Part shown: one piece after another, positions 46,610-57,478 of the stretch
Numbering within the stretch: position 1 is the stretch's first letter
Layout of the letters: every line of letters begins with the position of its first letter
Assembly: GCA_020736575.1 (NCBI GenBank)
Contig: JAGPYM010000001.1
Location: forward strand, 3,286,001-3,350,000
Origin: Thelonectria olida
Taxonomy: Eukaryota; Ascomycota; Sordariomycetes; Hypocreales; Nectriaceae
Direction: 5' to 3'
Length of the DNA stretch: 64,000 bases
Notes under the pieces: model-generated
The model's input: only the letters and a program-made list of their open reading frames with translations
Told to the model about the DNA's origin: nothing
Databases searched by the model: none
Made by a program: the position numbers and the translations under genes

Positions 46610-47116
46610 TTTATTGGTTGAAATACGGCCGGCTTATTATATACTATATTTCCAAAGAGTCACTCGCTTTCGTACTTTCTTTGAGCAACTTGATCTCCCG
46701 CTCTGTACTATTTTTCATTTCTACTGCTCTACTTCTCACCATATCGAAGACCACACTCTTCAAAGTTTGCCAGCAACTCACTAAGGGTAATGGCCCCTCC
46801 AGGTAAGATATTGGTGACTGAGCATGCCTCGTGACCAACTCCATTTTCAAATCATTCTCGATCACGACTATTTGCATATGGCTCACTTGTTCTGTGGTTC
46901 TAACACATCCAGTTATCGTCCAAAAACGACCACTTTCGCATAAATGTGTACATGTCTAACTTCAATAATACATCTCGTGTACAAGTATAACATTGCCAAC
47001 CCAAAATCCAGACGCTATTCCAAAATCCAGTTCCCAAATCCCTATCATGTCACCACCTCTGTCGGTTCATTCACCTCAGGCTCTCTTCCCAGCAGCCGAC
47101 CAACAAGTTCGATAAT
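46610..47116. other. Intergenic, tRNA to acyltransferase
   Basis: 507 bases, A/T-rich. No gene is visible. Confidence 0.5.
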
Positions 47117-48673
47117 TCATAGGCCGTCAGGAGCATCGACATAACGCCTCCACACATGATCGCTCAAGAGTCTATCCATCGATGAGCTCTCGACACCAAC
47201 CCACACCTCAACGCCGCCCTTCTTGGGATCAGGGAGTACAATCTGCATGGTGTGCGTCACGCCACATGCTGGAGGCCTCAACGCCTGCATGGTGTTTCCA
47301 AATGCGGGACCCCATTGAAGATCGTAGAAGGGAAACTCTCGCCATGATGACTGGATCATGTGGTTGCCTGGCATGTCGAGGAAGCATGTGGGTGCTAGGC
47401 GGTTGACATCCTCCAAGCGCTGGATTATGGTTGTCAGCTCGTCGAGGTAGACACCCTCAGTCTTTGCGACGGCTCGTCGCGCGATGATGGCCAAGTCGGC
47501 AAGCGAAGCCTCGTTGACAACCTTGTCGAGGTCGAGAATAGCCGGGGCAAAGCCCAGAATGTTGCCAATGGTGTGTTTGTGCAGAGGGACACCAGCACGA
47601 CGACGAGCATCGAGGGCAATGGCTACCTGAGATGGGCCGCCTGGACCAGCCGTGCCGGGCTCGATAAGCTCGGGGTTGGAGACGGCAGGGTGTTGGGCAG
47701 CCATGGTCGAGCGCCAAATGAGCGCCGTTAGGGCATCGTTGGTAGAAATGAATTCAGGGAGCTCCTCGCCCTTCAATAGCTTGGCGTTCTTAGGTGAGGC
47801 ATCCGCCTTGAGGGCGGCAAGGTTCTCGGGAGACAAGTACCACACATGGCCGTGGTGGATGGGACTGGACAGCTTGGGAGGGACCGCGGTGGGTGTGAAT
47901 GGGAGTTCAATGTACTCATGATGGTTCAGGTCTAGGTCACTATGGTTTCCGGAGACCTGCATGATCTTCTCACGATCCTCGGAGGGAATCTCAACAGGCT
48001 CTGGGATGGGGATGCCTTGAGCTGCACGCACGTCCTCGGCAAGAATCTCGGTGAACTTGTAGGCGCAGGTGTGGTCGCAGTAGGCGTGGAGGAAGAACAT
48101 GTTCAACAACAGACCACCACGGATGAAGTTGGCCTGCATGAGGGTGACGGTCATGTGGTCACCCAGCTGAGGCCACTCACCACCAAGCCCGCGCTTGCAG
48201 ACAATCTTGGGGTCGAGCTCGGAAGCCGGGAAGCCTCGGGCCTTGAGCTCAGCAAAGCTTGGGAAGGCACCCTCGGCACGGAGGTCCTTGACGGCAAAGT
48301 CGTCGAGTTCATCGCCGTAGTGACGGAACTGCAGAAGGCCAGCCTGCTTGCCTTCCATGGGCATGAGCTCGCATCCGGCAACTGGAGTGCGGTTCTTGAA
48401 GTTGCTGTAGCTAGTCTTCAGGATGGCAGCCAGTGCGTCCATGTCGTAGTCATCGGGGAGCTCGAAGAAGAAGATGTTGCGAACCCATCCCTTAGGTCCA
48501 ACCTGCTCAGTGGGCAGCAAGGGAGGGGCCAAGTCTGGGAGCTCCGTCACAGTGACAGTGGTAGCCTCATTCTTTCCAACAACACCAACAACGTAAGGCT
48601 CCTTGTCGGGCACGGCCTCGATGGCAACTGGAGAGTTCATCTTCTTGATGAACCAACGGATGATTTTGCTCAT
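47117..48673 (-). CDS. BAHD-type acyltransferase (transferase family)
   Basis: Single-exon cytosolic enzyme of 518 residues that would move an acyl group from acyl-CoA to a hydroxyl or amine. The catalytic H-x-x-x-D motif is HAYCD at residues 196-200; the usual following Gly is replaced (HAYCDHTC). The second motif, DFGWG in most BAHD enzymes, is represented by FYDLQWGPAFG. Length and layout resemble fungal acyltransferases such as the trichothecene 3-O-acetyltransferase group, but the substrate cannot be assigned. Start MSKIIRWFIKK is the first ATG in frame. No terpene, PKS or NRPS backbone gene is present nearby. Confidence 0.88.
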   Translation of the reverse strand: MSKIIRWFIKKMNSPVAIEAVPDKEPYVVGVVGKNEATTVTVTELPDLAPPLLPTEQVGPKGWVRNIFFFELPDDYDMDALAAILKTSYSNFKNRTPVAGCELMPMEGKQAGLLQFRHYGDELDDFAVKDLRAEGAFPSFAELKARGFPASELDPKIVCKRGLGGEWPQLGDHMTVTLMQANFIRGGLLLNMFFLHAYCDHTCAYKFTEILAEDVRAAQGIPIPEPVEIPSEDREKIMQVSGNHSDLDLNHHEYIELPFTPTAVPPKLSSPIHHGHVWYLSPENLAALKADASPKNAKLLKGEELPEFISTNDALTALIWRSTMAAQHPAVSNPELIEPGTAGPGGPSQVAIALDARRRAGVPLHKHTIGNILGFAPAILDLDKVVNEASLADLAIIARRAVAKTEGVYLDELTTIIQRLEDVNRLAPTCFLDMPGNHMIQSSWREFPFYDLQWGPAFGNTMQALRPPACGVTHTMQIVLPDPKKGGVEVWVGVESSSMDRLLSDHVWRRYVDAPDGL

Positions 48674-50016
48674 TGCGAGAGTGAGTGTGTTCTGGGACCG
48701 GGGGGTGATAAATTAAGGAAGTAAACGGAAGGAATTCAAGTAAAGACAAGGCCACAACGGCTGTCAAAGGGATCGAGGAGGTGGAAAGATATGAAACAAA
48801 CTTAAGTATAACGGCAACTCGGCCAGATGGAAAGAAGACGGCCAGGTGCTGATCATATACTCTGCAAGAACCCGAGGAAGACTGTATCTTCTCTTCGCCT
48901 CCGCCGGGCGACTTACCTGACGTGTCTAAGTGTCATGACGGTGATCCCAGGGTCCTCTGCGAAGTTCAAACTAAACATCTGGTATCCAATTGGGAAGGAG
49001 CCTGAACCTCCGACACGGTAGGAGGGAGGCTACTGTCCATTGTGTTGCTCTGGACACGCCATCGAGTCCGCTCATGATACGACGTTCCCGGTGCATGTTC
49101 ATGGTTGAGAAGCTGTTGGCTGAACGCCCTTTTGCCCTGGAATTTCAAGGATACCACAGGGGTAGACGTCCAGATCTGGGAAGACCGAGGACAGTTAGAC
49201 CAACGCAGGGTGAGATTGCCACTCGTCCAAGGGTGGTGCTATGCACAATAGAAATCTTTGCTAAGATAGTCCAGTCCACGCGTGGGCTTTCTCAACTCAT
49301 ATCTTGACCTATCTCACGAAAACGTCAAACCCACGTCCCAGCTCGAGCCGTTTACAAGATAACCTTGGCCCGGACTGTATTCTACGTTCTATAAGACCAA
49401 ACGGGCATATTCACAACCAGCACAAGCCGCAGTCTTGCCCGTGTTCCCTGTCGATCGAAATATCCGACCTCCTCCGATGCAACTGCCCGGGATCCGGCCC
49501 CAAATGCCCCCTCAAGGGCCTTGAACGGGCGGACTCGGGTCCAGCAGCACCACTCCCCGACTCCTCCGGGTTTCAGGGATCCCTATTCCCAACTGCCCCC
49601 TTACCACCACAGCACGTCCACGCCGGATCCTCCTCCCCCGCTACCGTCCGCGCGGCGCAGCACTGGTTGCGGAGATGTCATGCCACAACGAAACGTTTTG
49701 CTTTTGTTCGGGCAACGGCTGCTCGTCGAGTGGTGCCAAAAAGCTCCGGACGTCAACTACAGAACTAGGAACGATCATCGAGACCAGGTTCTTCTGCAAA
49801 TGGAGACGGCAAACTCCTTCAGCGTCCCTTGCATATGCCTTGGCACCAACTAGCAATCTATTAAGAAGGACCGAGTGCCTGTTACCAACAGCGCGGATAA
49901 CTAATTATGAGCCCGGCCGTGATCCGTCCGTGAACGAACACCTTCCCCGATATCTCATGTTGTTGGTTCAACGTCGTTGTTCTTGTTGTGATTAAGCAAG
50001 AACCTAATCGGAAATC
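48674..50016. other. Divergent intergenic region
   Basis: 1.34 kb between the acyltransferase (-) and the membrane protein gene (+). No gene is supportable; open frames at 49.3-49.9 kb overlap and lack domains. Confidence 0.5.
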
Positions 50017-51415
50017 ATGGCAATCGACCCGACTATGGAGGCCATCTTTGGCCAGCCTCCGGATGGAATGGACTTGGACGAACAGATTGTGACGGCATAC
50101 AACATTGTTGTCTGCGTTGCGCTAGGAGTGGCGGCCATCTTTGTGGCTTTGCGGTTCTTTGTGAGGAAGTTGAAGGGTTCAGACCTTTGGTGGGATGACT
50201 GGGCTATCGTCGTCAGCATTGTGAGTGTTGCTCCTCGTGGCCGACGCACAATGCAGATGCTAACCGGGCAACAGTTCTGTACAGCTGTGACAGTAGCAAC
50301 TACGATTCTGGGTAGGTGAGATGGGCTCGGGACATGACGTCGATTTGGACTCCAATACTCACAAGTCTTCTATTGGGTAGCTGGGAACCACGGCGCTGGC
50401 GAGCACGTGTGGTCCAACAACATTTCGAGGTTTATCAAGCTCATCAAGGTATGCGAGCCCCAGCCAGCTTGGGAAGAAGCCAAGAGTTGACGACAGACAC
50501 AGCTTGTTTATGCGGAACCATATGTGTACGCCTTGGCCGTCACTTCAACAAAGGTCAGCATTCTACTGCTGTACCACCGCCTCTTTCGTTCCAAGGCGGA
50601 TTCAAACCGCCTGTTCAACACCATGTTCTGGATAGCAGCTTTCCTCACGTCCATTTACCCCTTGATCCTGTGGATCACCATGGCCTGCGCCTGCAAGCCC
50701 ATCAGCTATTACTGGAACCAGTATCTCGGAGCCAAAGGCACCTGCATCGACACTCACCTTTTTTTCCTTCTTCTCGGCATTGTCAACATGCTCAATGACA
50801 TTGTCGTTCTCATTGTCCCCATCCCTAGGATCCTACAGCTTCATCTGAATAAGAGATCGAAAGCCTCCATCGTCGGCATCATGCTGCTCGGCAGCTTGTG
50901 AGCCAGGTCCCGGCTTCCTACTGCCGCTTCTCAAGCTAACGTACGCCAGTGTCTGTGTCGCGAGTATCGTGCGAATCTACTACCTCAACGGCCTCTTCAA
51001 GAACATCGATGCGACGTGGTGGATGGGTCCTTCGTTCGCCTGGTCCAGCATCGAACCGTCCGTCGCCATCATCTCGGCCTGCCTACCTACACTCGCCCCC
51101 CTTTTCCGAATGGGCCGCAAGAAGGGATCCAGCAGCAGCCCGTACTACGTGAGCGACCGCACCGGCCAATCGGGGACAGGAGGTCTGCACTCGCGCAACG
51201 TTGTAGGCCGCTTCAACGCCGGGCATTCAAGGATCGAGGACGACGAGGTCGAACTAACATACAAGGTGCAGGGCGGTGACCGCGCCGATACATCATCGAG
51301 CCGCAGCCCAGGAAGCCAAGGGAGCTCAGAGTACGACCGCGCCATCACGGTGAAGACGCAGGTATCGGTCATTTCGCAAGGGCGAGGAGATCGCGACCGT
51401 AACAGGCAGATCTAG
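50017..51415 (+). CDS. Rhodopsin-domain (PTH11-like) integral membrane protein
   Basis: Plasma-membrane protein of 389 residues with about seven membrane segments, of the fungal rhodopsin-domain group that includes PTH11-like receptors. Exons: 50017..50220, 50275..50311 (37 nt), 50381..50448, 50503..50897 and 50950..51415. After a short N-terminus, TM1 is IVVCVALGVAAIFVALRFFV, then DLWWDDWAIVVSI, the family's typical D-D-W region. AGNHGAGEHVW and the Cys-containing MACACKPISYYWNQY loop with GTCID also match the family. SSIEPSVAIISACLPTLAPLF is the usual last-helix motif. The cytosolic tail from about residue 285 is Ser/Gly/charged. There is no CFEM domain. A ligand and signalling role are unknown. 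Confidence 0.9.
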
Positions 51416-53859
51416 TAACGATCGCCGAAGGGAAACCAGGAATGGCGCAAATAAGGTGGGAATGTGCATGTTCGAGAGGGGACCCTGGCAAACTTGAAGC
51501 GTACGCGGCGTACAAAATGCCACCGAAGGGAAGCGGAACAGCCGGCGAACATGGGCGTCCAGTGTCCCCTGAGCAACAAGTCTCTCAATCGGCTAGGTAA
51601 CTATTATCGGTTAAAAAAAGAAAAAGAAAAAGGAAAATACAGGATAAAAGGACGTACTGTACTACTCTCTATGCTAGAATTGGTCGGGCAGCCGGGTCAA
51701 TGGATGGAGTAACAATGGGCAGTGTTCGATTCGAGCGACTGTGAAACCTCGGGAGTACGGAGCGAGCTGGACTGTGAATCCTCTGAAATTGATGTGATTC
51801 GTTCCATTGCTATCTATGACATGGTTTGCGTCCAGAGCGTCTTGGATGGTAGCACATGTCGGACGAGAATCTTCCTGCGCCCTCCTCGATTGGGCGAAAA
51901 GGATTTGCAACTCGACGGCACAGGAGTTGAATCCATGTTGGAGGGAAGCTGGGCGACTTACATGGGTTCTGGGATCTCAGTGCCGCCATCACACCACAAT
52001 ACGCAGGGTTACAAAGGACCCTAGAACAACGAACGAAGGGCCATCTCTCCCGGAGTCAGCATTCTATCTTGGCCAAGACCGGGTTCCGTGCAAGTAATCA
52101 TGCCACCCAGAACTGCCGGAGCCGACGTTGCAGCGAAACGGTCACTAAAACAGCAAGTGGCACGATGGACGGACAGGGCCTGCTTGTCACTTGTGAGATT
52201 GTTTCGCAGACGTAGCCCGCCGTCTGTGCGATGTCGACGGATACTTAAAGCGGCTTCCGTTTCGGCAATCTAGGGCGTGTCTGCTAGTCGTCATGATAGA
52301 TGCAATTGATCAGAGCTCCGTTGTTGTCGACACAAGATGCACTCCCCAGAGTCCTCATAGGGGACAAGATAAAGACAACACAACCCAGCACAAATCGTCG
52401 CCTCCAGGTCCAAAGAAAAATTGTGTCGAACCAACTGCACGTCTTGCGTCCGTCTCCACATGGTTCGCATTCATCGCTGCCGGGGATTGCTTGGGTTGCA
52501 CCCCAGTTCCAATGGAACTGTAGTATTCTATGTCTGTCACTTTCACGTTTTAGCAGAAAGAGTCTCCTCGTCCTCTAGTCGCCGGCGAGCATGGGCCACT
52601 GTCAGGATTGAGACATAGACTGCGAAACAAGCATCGCTTGACTTGGTAATTGGGCTTCAAGGGCTGGCATTGAAGAACCAGTTAGCGAGCGCGTATTAGA
52701 AGATCTTTGGAGAATACCATTGCGTCAACGGCATAGTTCTCTCCATTACCGCGGATATTAATAATACCTACCGTGGATTAGAGAATGAAGGGTCACAGCT
52801 CAGTCGCCTGTCAATGTCGTTATCAAGGCTGCACTACAGATAGGAAGCCATGGTCAACGGCCGGGATCAAGGCTTCAGAGAGGCTTCCAAGAACGGAAAA
52901 CCAACGCCTGTTTAGGTCAATTGCGCAAACATCCCCTAAAAGCCTGATCAAACTCACCAGGAGAAATTCTCCTAAACCTTCAGGGGAGCTCAACAGGGTC
53001 GATGTGGGCTGCTTCTGCTGTGGGCCACCAACAAGCCCGCCACTGCCATGGTATCGGTCTTTCTGGACCCTGACAGGCATCATGTCGTCACAGGAGGTGA
53101 TAAAATGCTGGGACAGAGGGTGGTAAGTCATTACCAAAAAAGGCGTCGAGGATAACGCGGCACGACTTGGGAGCAACGAGTTCGGTAAGTTAGAGCGAGT
53201 CCATGCCAAACATTGGAGCCCAAGTTCAAACACCGGACAAAGGAAGGGTTGAGGAAACTGGCTTATCAGTGACTAAAATCAGATACTCAGAAGTAAAATC
53301 AAACGCTCTTACGTTCCCTGTTACCTTGGTTGCGGCCCCCTCACGTGGCGAATCCTTTGGCGCTCCTGAGCTGAGGACAGCCAGCCCTGTGTTGACAAGA
53401 CGAGCCCGCGATTCTCTGGGCTAACAAGGAGCGTGTTTCATTTTCAGCTACGACTCTTCATGGGGTCCCTTGTGTTCATGGATTAGAGGCCTGGGCATGC
53501 AAGGCACGCTCTCTCCTGCAAGCTCGATGCTCTGCGCAGCTTGACGAGCGCATGGACAACGGAAGGGCTCCTATTCTGGTAAGTTTTATTCCTCTATAAA
53601 CTAAGAAGAAGAGACACGTAGATATTAATTAAATGATTGTGTTTTTAATATCGCTAGGGACGTTGATCAGATAAGAATAAAATAGATCTAAACGGCGGTG
53701 CGAGATGACCCTCAACAAGCCTGGGAGCAAAGGCCAACATACGGCAACAAGATGACACGTTCAATTCTAGATTCCAAATATCTTATCGTCTAAGTATTAG
53801 TATACATGAAGATACATTCTTGAAGTATGTGGCCTCCCAAACGTTGCGGCATCGCCAAG
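51416..53859. other. 2.4 kb region with no supportable gene
   Basis: Open frames are at most 136 codons and overlap on both strands. An A/T-rich part lies at about 53590-53700. No terminal repeats, tRNA or structured RNA are seen. Confidence 0.45.
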
Positions 53860-54938
53860 TTACTCCTCAATCTTGACATCAGCCAACTTCAAGCTCAGCT
53901 CCCACAGCCTATTCTCTCCTTCCACATCAAATGCGTGCGGCGCATAACCCGGGTCCAAGATGGACATGACGTCTGTTGCCTCGTCTCCCACTCCACAGTT
54001 GCAAAGGTATTTGCCCCCCCTGCCCTCCATGACCTTGGCGACGGCGCCCCAGACAATGGTTGCTGCCGCCTGCTCGGGCAACTGCATGATGGCGCCCATG
54101 GCAGGGTCGCTCCCCCATTGCTGCATCATCTCAGCGGGGAGGTTCTTCTGAAGAGCCGTCAGAGAGCCTCCCGGATGAACAGCATTGGCGTGAAGCCCGC
54201 GGCTGCCGTAGACGCGGTCGATGTAGTTGGTCAGCCAGATGTTGGCCGTCTTTGACTGGCCGTACGCCATCCAAGGATCGTAGGCTTTCTCCAAGTTGAT
54301 GTCACCCCAGTTGGGAGGAGAGTATCTGTGGCCGTTTGAGGTGACGGAAACGACGCGCGAGTTGAAGTCGGGTGTGCTGCTTGAGGGGAGGGCGGGAAGC
54401 AGAAGGGCCGTCAAGGTAAAGTGAGCAAGGTGGTTCACACCAAACTGTGCCTCGAATCCATCGTTTGTCTTTGTCCCTTCTGGGGTAGCCATGACTCCTA
54501 GACAAGCTTTTTGTTGGTCCTGCGACTCGAAAATTGACCAGGGGGGCACATACCGGCGTTGTTGACGAGAATGTTGAGCTTGTCTGACTTGGACAGGAAG
54601 TCCTTTGCTGCCTTTTTAACCGATTCAATCGAGTTCAGGTCCATCTCGACTACGCGGAGCTTTCTGCTGCCCTGAGAGGCCTTTGCGAGGTTGTCAACAA
54701 CAGCCTGGGCCTTTTCGAGGTTGCGGGCAGTAATAAAGACTTGAGCGCCAGTGTCAAGCAGAGCACGGGCTACCTCGACACCGAGACCAGAAGTGCCACC
54801 GGTTACAAGAGCGACCTTTCCGGTCAACTGGTTGACGAGATTGTTGTCCTTGAGGACCTGAAGGGCAGTTGGGCGGGCATCGCCAGGGCCGTTGAGGGCG
54901 ACGTAGCGGTCGGCGTAGGGCTTGAGTTGGTTGGACAT
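53860..54938 (-). CDS. Short-chain dehydrogenase (WW-domain-oxidoreductase/retinol dehydrogenase-like)
   Basis: Two exons, 54938..54554 and 54497..53860, give 340 residues. Visible SDR motifs are [15 protein letters not shown] (nucleotide binding, about residue 44), [11 protein letters not shown] at the splice join, [14 protein letters not shown] (catalytic Ser) and [11 protein letters not shown] (Tyr-Lys pair). HANAVHPGG follows as usual. The layout fits fungal SDRs of the retinol dehydrogenase/WWOX-like type. The substrate is unknown. It is divergent from the adjacent Zn2Cys6 regulator over 494 bases, which makes it a candidate target of that factor. Confidence 0.92.
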
Positions 54939-55432
54939 GGCGGCGTTGGATTGATAGATAGGGGTCTCAAGTGCGGATTGAGGCAGAGTAGGTATTGTTT
55001 GAATCTGTGAGTTGTGTGTGAGTATATAGACTGATTGATGTGATGGGAATGCGAGTTAAAGGGGCCAGGTCCTCTCAATATATACACAATGAAAGACAAT
55101 TCCGTTTCTATTCATTTCCTCTTCATCTCTCCGCAGTCCGTCCAACTGAAATAACCGGCGTAATTGTTTCCCCCGTTGAGGAGGTGTCTAATGCTGACAA
55201 GATGCGCTCACCGAGTCGTGAACAGGCCGCTCTCCTCTTCGGGGCGGGGTTTTTAGAGACAAATTGTCCGCTCGCATTTCCCGCCCGCCCGTCAGCATCA
55301 GCATCAGCCGCTCTCCATCAGCCTCAACAGCGTCAATCATACGGATCAAACATTATTCGCGCATTCGCGTCTGCGTTAAGCCCCAAGTCCGGATTATATG
55401 CATGAGCTGTCCTGTTGGACCCTGGCTTCGGC
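54939..55432. other. Divergent promoter, SDR and Zn2Cys6 gene
   Basis: 494 bases without a gene. A half-element AAGTCCG lies at 55385-55391, about 45 bases before the regulator's ATG. Confidence 0.45.
55021..55028 (-). promoter_or_regulatory. TATA box of the SDR gene
   Basis: TATATACT on the minus strand lies about 83-90 bases before the SDR start codon at 54938. Confidence 0.4.
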
Positions 55433-57145
55433 ATGGACAGTTCCCCCGCCCATCAGTCCCCGGACGCTCTTACGCAGGCATCGCAGGCCTGTCGCCAATG
55501 CAGGTAATCCTATCTGAACTAGATTCCCCCATGGTACATGTTTGGCATTAGTCTAAGTCCCTTTCCAGTCGACTCAAAAGAAAGTGCAAACGAGAACTCC
55601 CCTCTTGTTCCCTGGTATGGCTTTGACACATGACGCTCCTCGACACAACCTCATCTCCTCAGGCTAACCCACGGCTTCAAGTGTGTCCGTCTGGGCAAAG
55701 CTTGCAACTATCCCTCCGGCCGTAAACCATACGGTTCGAAGCCGTCTGCTCACACTAACGCTCCCTCATCACTCCCTGTGCTATCGGGAAGAAGAGAAGC
55801 TACTACGGCTCCTCCATTTCCCGACGCCTTCTTCCTCGACAATGATCTCTTCCAATCCATTTCCCATTCTTCACTGAGCTCGGCCCATTCAGTGCCGCCG
55901 CACATCTCGCAGCTACTGGGGCCCGACATAGATGCTATTTGTGATCTCTACTTCAACTCCATCGACACATGGTTCCCTTTCATCAGCAAGAAGCGCCTGC
56001 ATCAAAGCATTCAAGCCAATCTTCCTACAGAAACTGCAAGCTTAGCCCTTCTTCTCCTGTGCACCAAGTTGGTCTCTGAGACACCACAACTCTCAGCTAC
56101 TGACTCCAAATTATATAAAGCAGTCAAGGCCTACGTCGTTACAGTGGAGGAGCTATCGCCCTCATCTTTGCATCTCTTCCAATCGCTCGTTCTTGTCGCA
56201 CTATACGAGCTTGGCCACGGAATCTTCCCAGCTGCATATCTGACAGTAGGCCGCGCAGCCAGACTCGGGATCCTAAGGGGCGTCCATGACAGGAAGAATG
56301 TCACTCAGCTATTCAAGACGCCGCCATCCTGGACATATTGGGAGGAAGAGCGCCGTACTTGGTGGGCGGCCTCAATTCTCGAACGGTGAGCTTGCTGGCT
56401 CATTCCTGTCTTGATTGTGCTAATAACATTAAGATTTCTAAATCTCGGTCCCAAGGGCTTCCCTCTCGCTTTTCCCGAGCCAGCCCAAGGCGAACTACTG
56501 CCCACCACGGACGCAGAGTTTTGTCGCGGCGAGATAGGCACAAGCCAAGCCCTTTACACAACGGGCTTCTCGCCCGCGTCGGAGATTGGCCCGTTTGCTC
56601 GCGTGTGTCAAGTCTCGCACATCCTCGGCCGTGTCATCAGCCACAGGGACTATCCAAAAGACTCACGGCCTCGAAAGGCCATCTTGGACGAGGCACTACA
56701 GCTGGATGCCACACTCACTGCTCTAGACAATTACCTCTCTCAGGCAGCTGGCAGTGGCGAAGCTGCCACCCCTCTCGACGTTGCGCTGTGCGTGTGCGCC
56801 CGACTCGCATTGTACCACATGTATGCGTGCAATATCCATGACCCCAGTGAGGAGAGGCTCACCGAGGAGAGTACCATGCAATCAGCGTGCATAGTTGGAC
56901 TTCAGCAAATCATGGGCCCTCGAGGAGCTGCCTTAGCACGTTGTGTCCTTACTCATGGAGTGGACAGGTCAAGTCCTCTCATTGCTCAGAGTCTTTATGA
57001 TATCGCGACCGAGTGTCAGTGGTTTCTCCGTGAGGGCGATATGGCCGCTGAAGGGGCTGCCGAAACGATGCAGCTACTCATGGAAGCCTTGTCGCTTCTG
57101 GCCCAACGCTGGGAAATTGGAAGTGAGCCAAACCCCAGTTGGTGA
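55433..57145 (+). CDS. Zn2Cys6 transcription factor with fungal regulatory domain
   Basis: Predicted nuclear regulator of 510 residues. Exons: 55433..55503, 55569..55614, 55682..56385 and 56434..57145. The cluster is spread over three exons and reads CRQCSRLKRKC, then KRELPSCSLCVRLGKAC, giving C-x2-C-x6-C-x6-C-x2-C-x6-C. The second intron ends with AAG (55679-55681) after a GCTAAC branch site; the earlier CAG would break the cluster. Downstream, IDAICDLYFNSIDTWFPFISKKRL and GRAARLGILRGVHD belong to the fungal-specific regulatory domain. It is divergent from an SDR and tail-to-tail with the ABC transporter; targets are unknown. Confidence 0.9.
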
Positions 57146-57478
57146 ATGAGAGTTGCAGATCGTCTTGCTAACATGTGACATTCACATAGGCAAGTGTCTT
57201 CGTCTTCTAAACCAGTCAGATGGCCAATGAACGACATCGGGACAAGGGACGGGTTTGGGGTTGAGTCAAGGATGAATGCATGGCGAAAGCCCACAAACAT
57301 CGGTGGTGGATGCTGGACCGATTCTATCCCGCGACGCCATCGAGACTAACAAAGTTGGCATGTATATCAAACACCTCAAGTGGTAAGATCTTCAGTACTC
57401 ACTTGTATATTCATTGTATTAGAATTTCTATATTCTACCTCTATTCAAGGTGCTTGATCTATGCTATCCAGTCCCCGT
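57146..57478. other. Convergent 3' region, regulator and ABC transporter
   Basis: 333 bases with no gene. Both flanking genes end here. Confidence 0.5.

Noticed and set aside
47942..48724. 260-codon open frame (+) opposite the acyltransferase
   Set aside because: It is the antisense shadow of a clear BAHD gene.
55614..55681. Apparent loss of the fifth zinc-cluster Cys in the 55.4 kb regulator
   Set aside because: It disappears when the intron acceptor is moved to AAG at 55681, which follows a GCTAAC branch site and gives CSLCVRLGKAC in frame.
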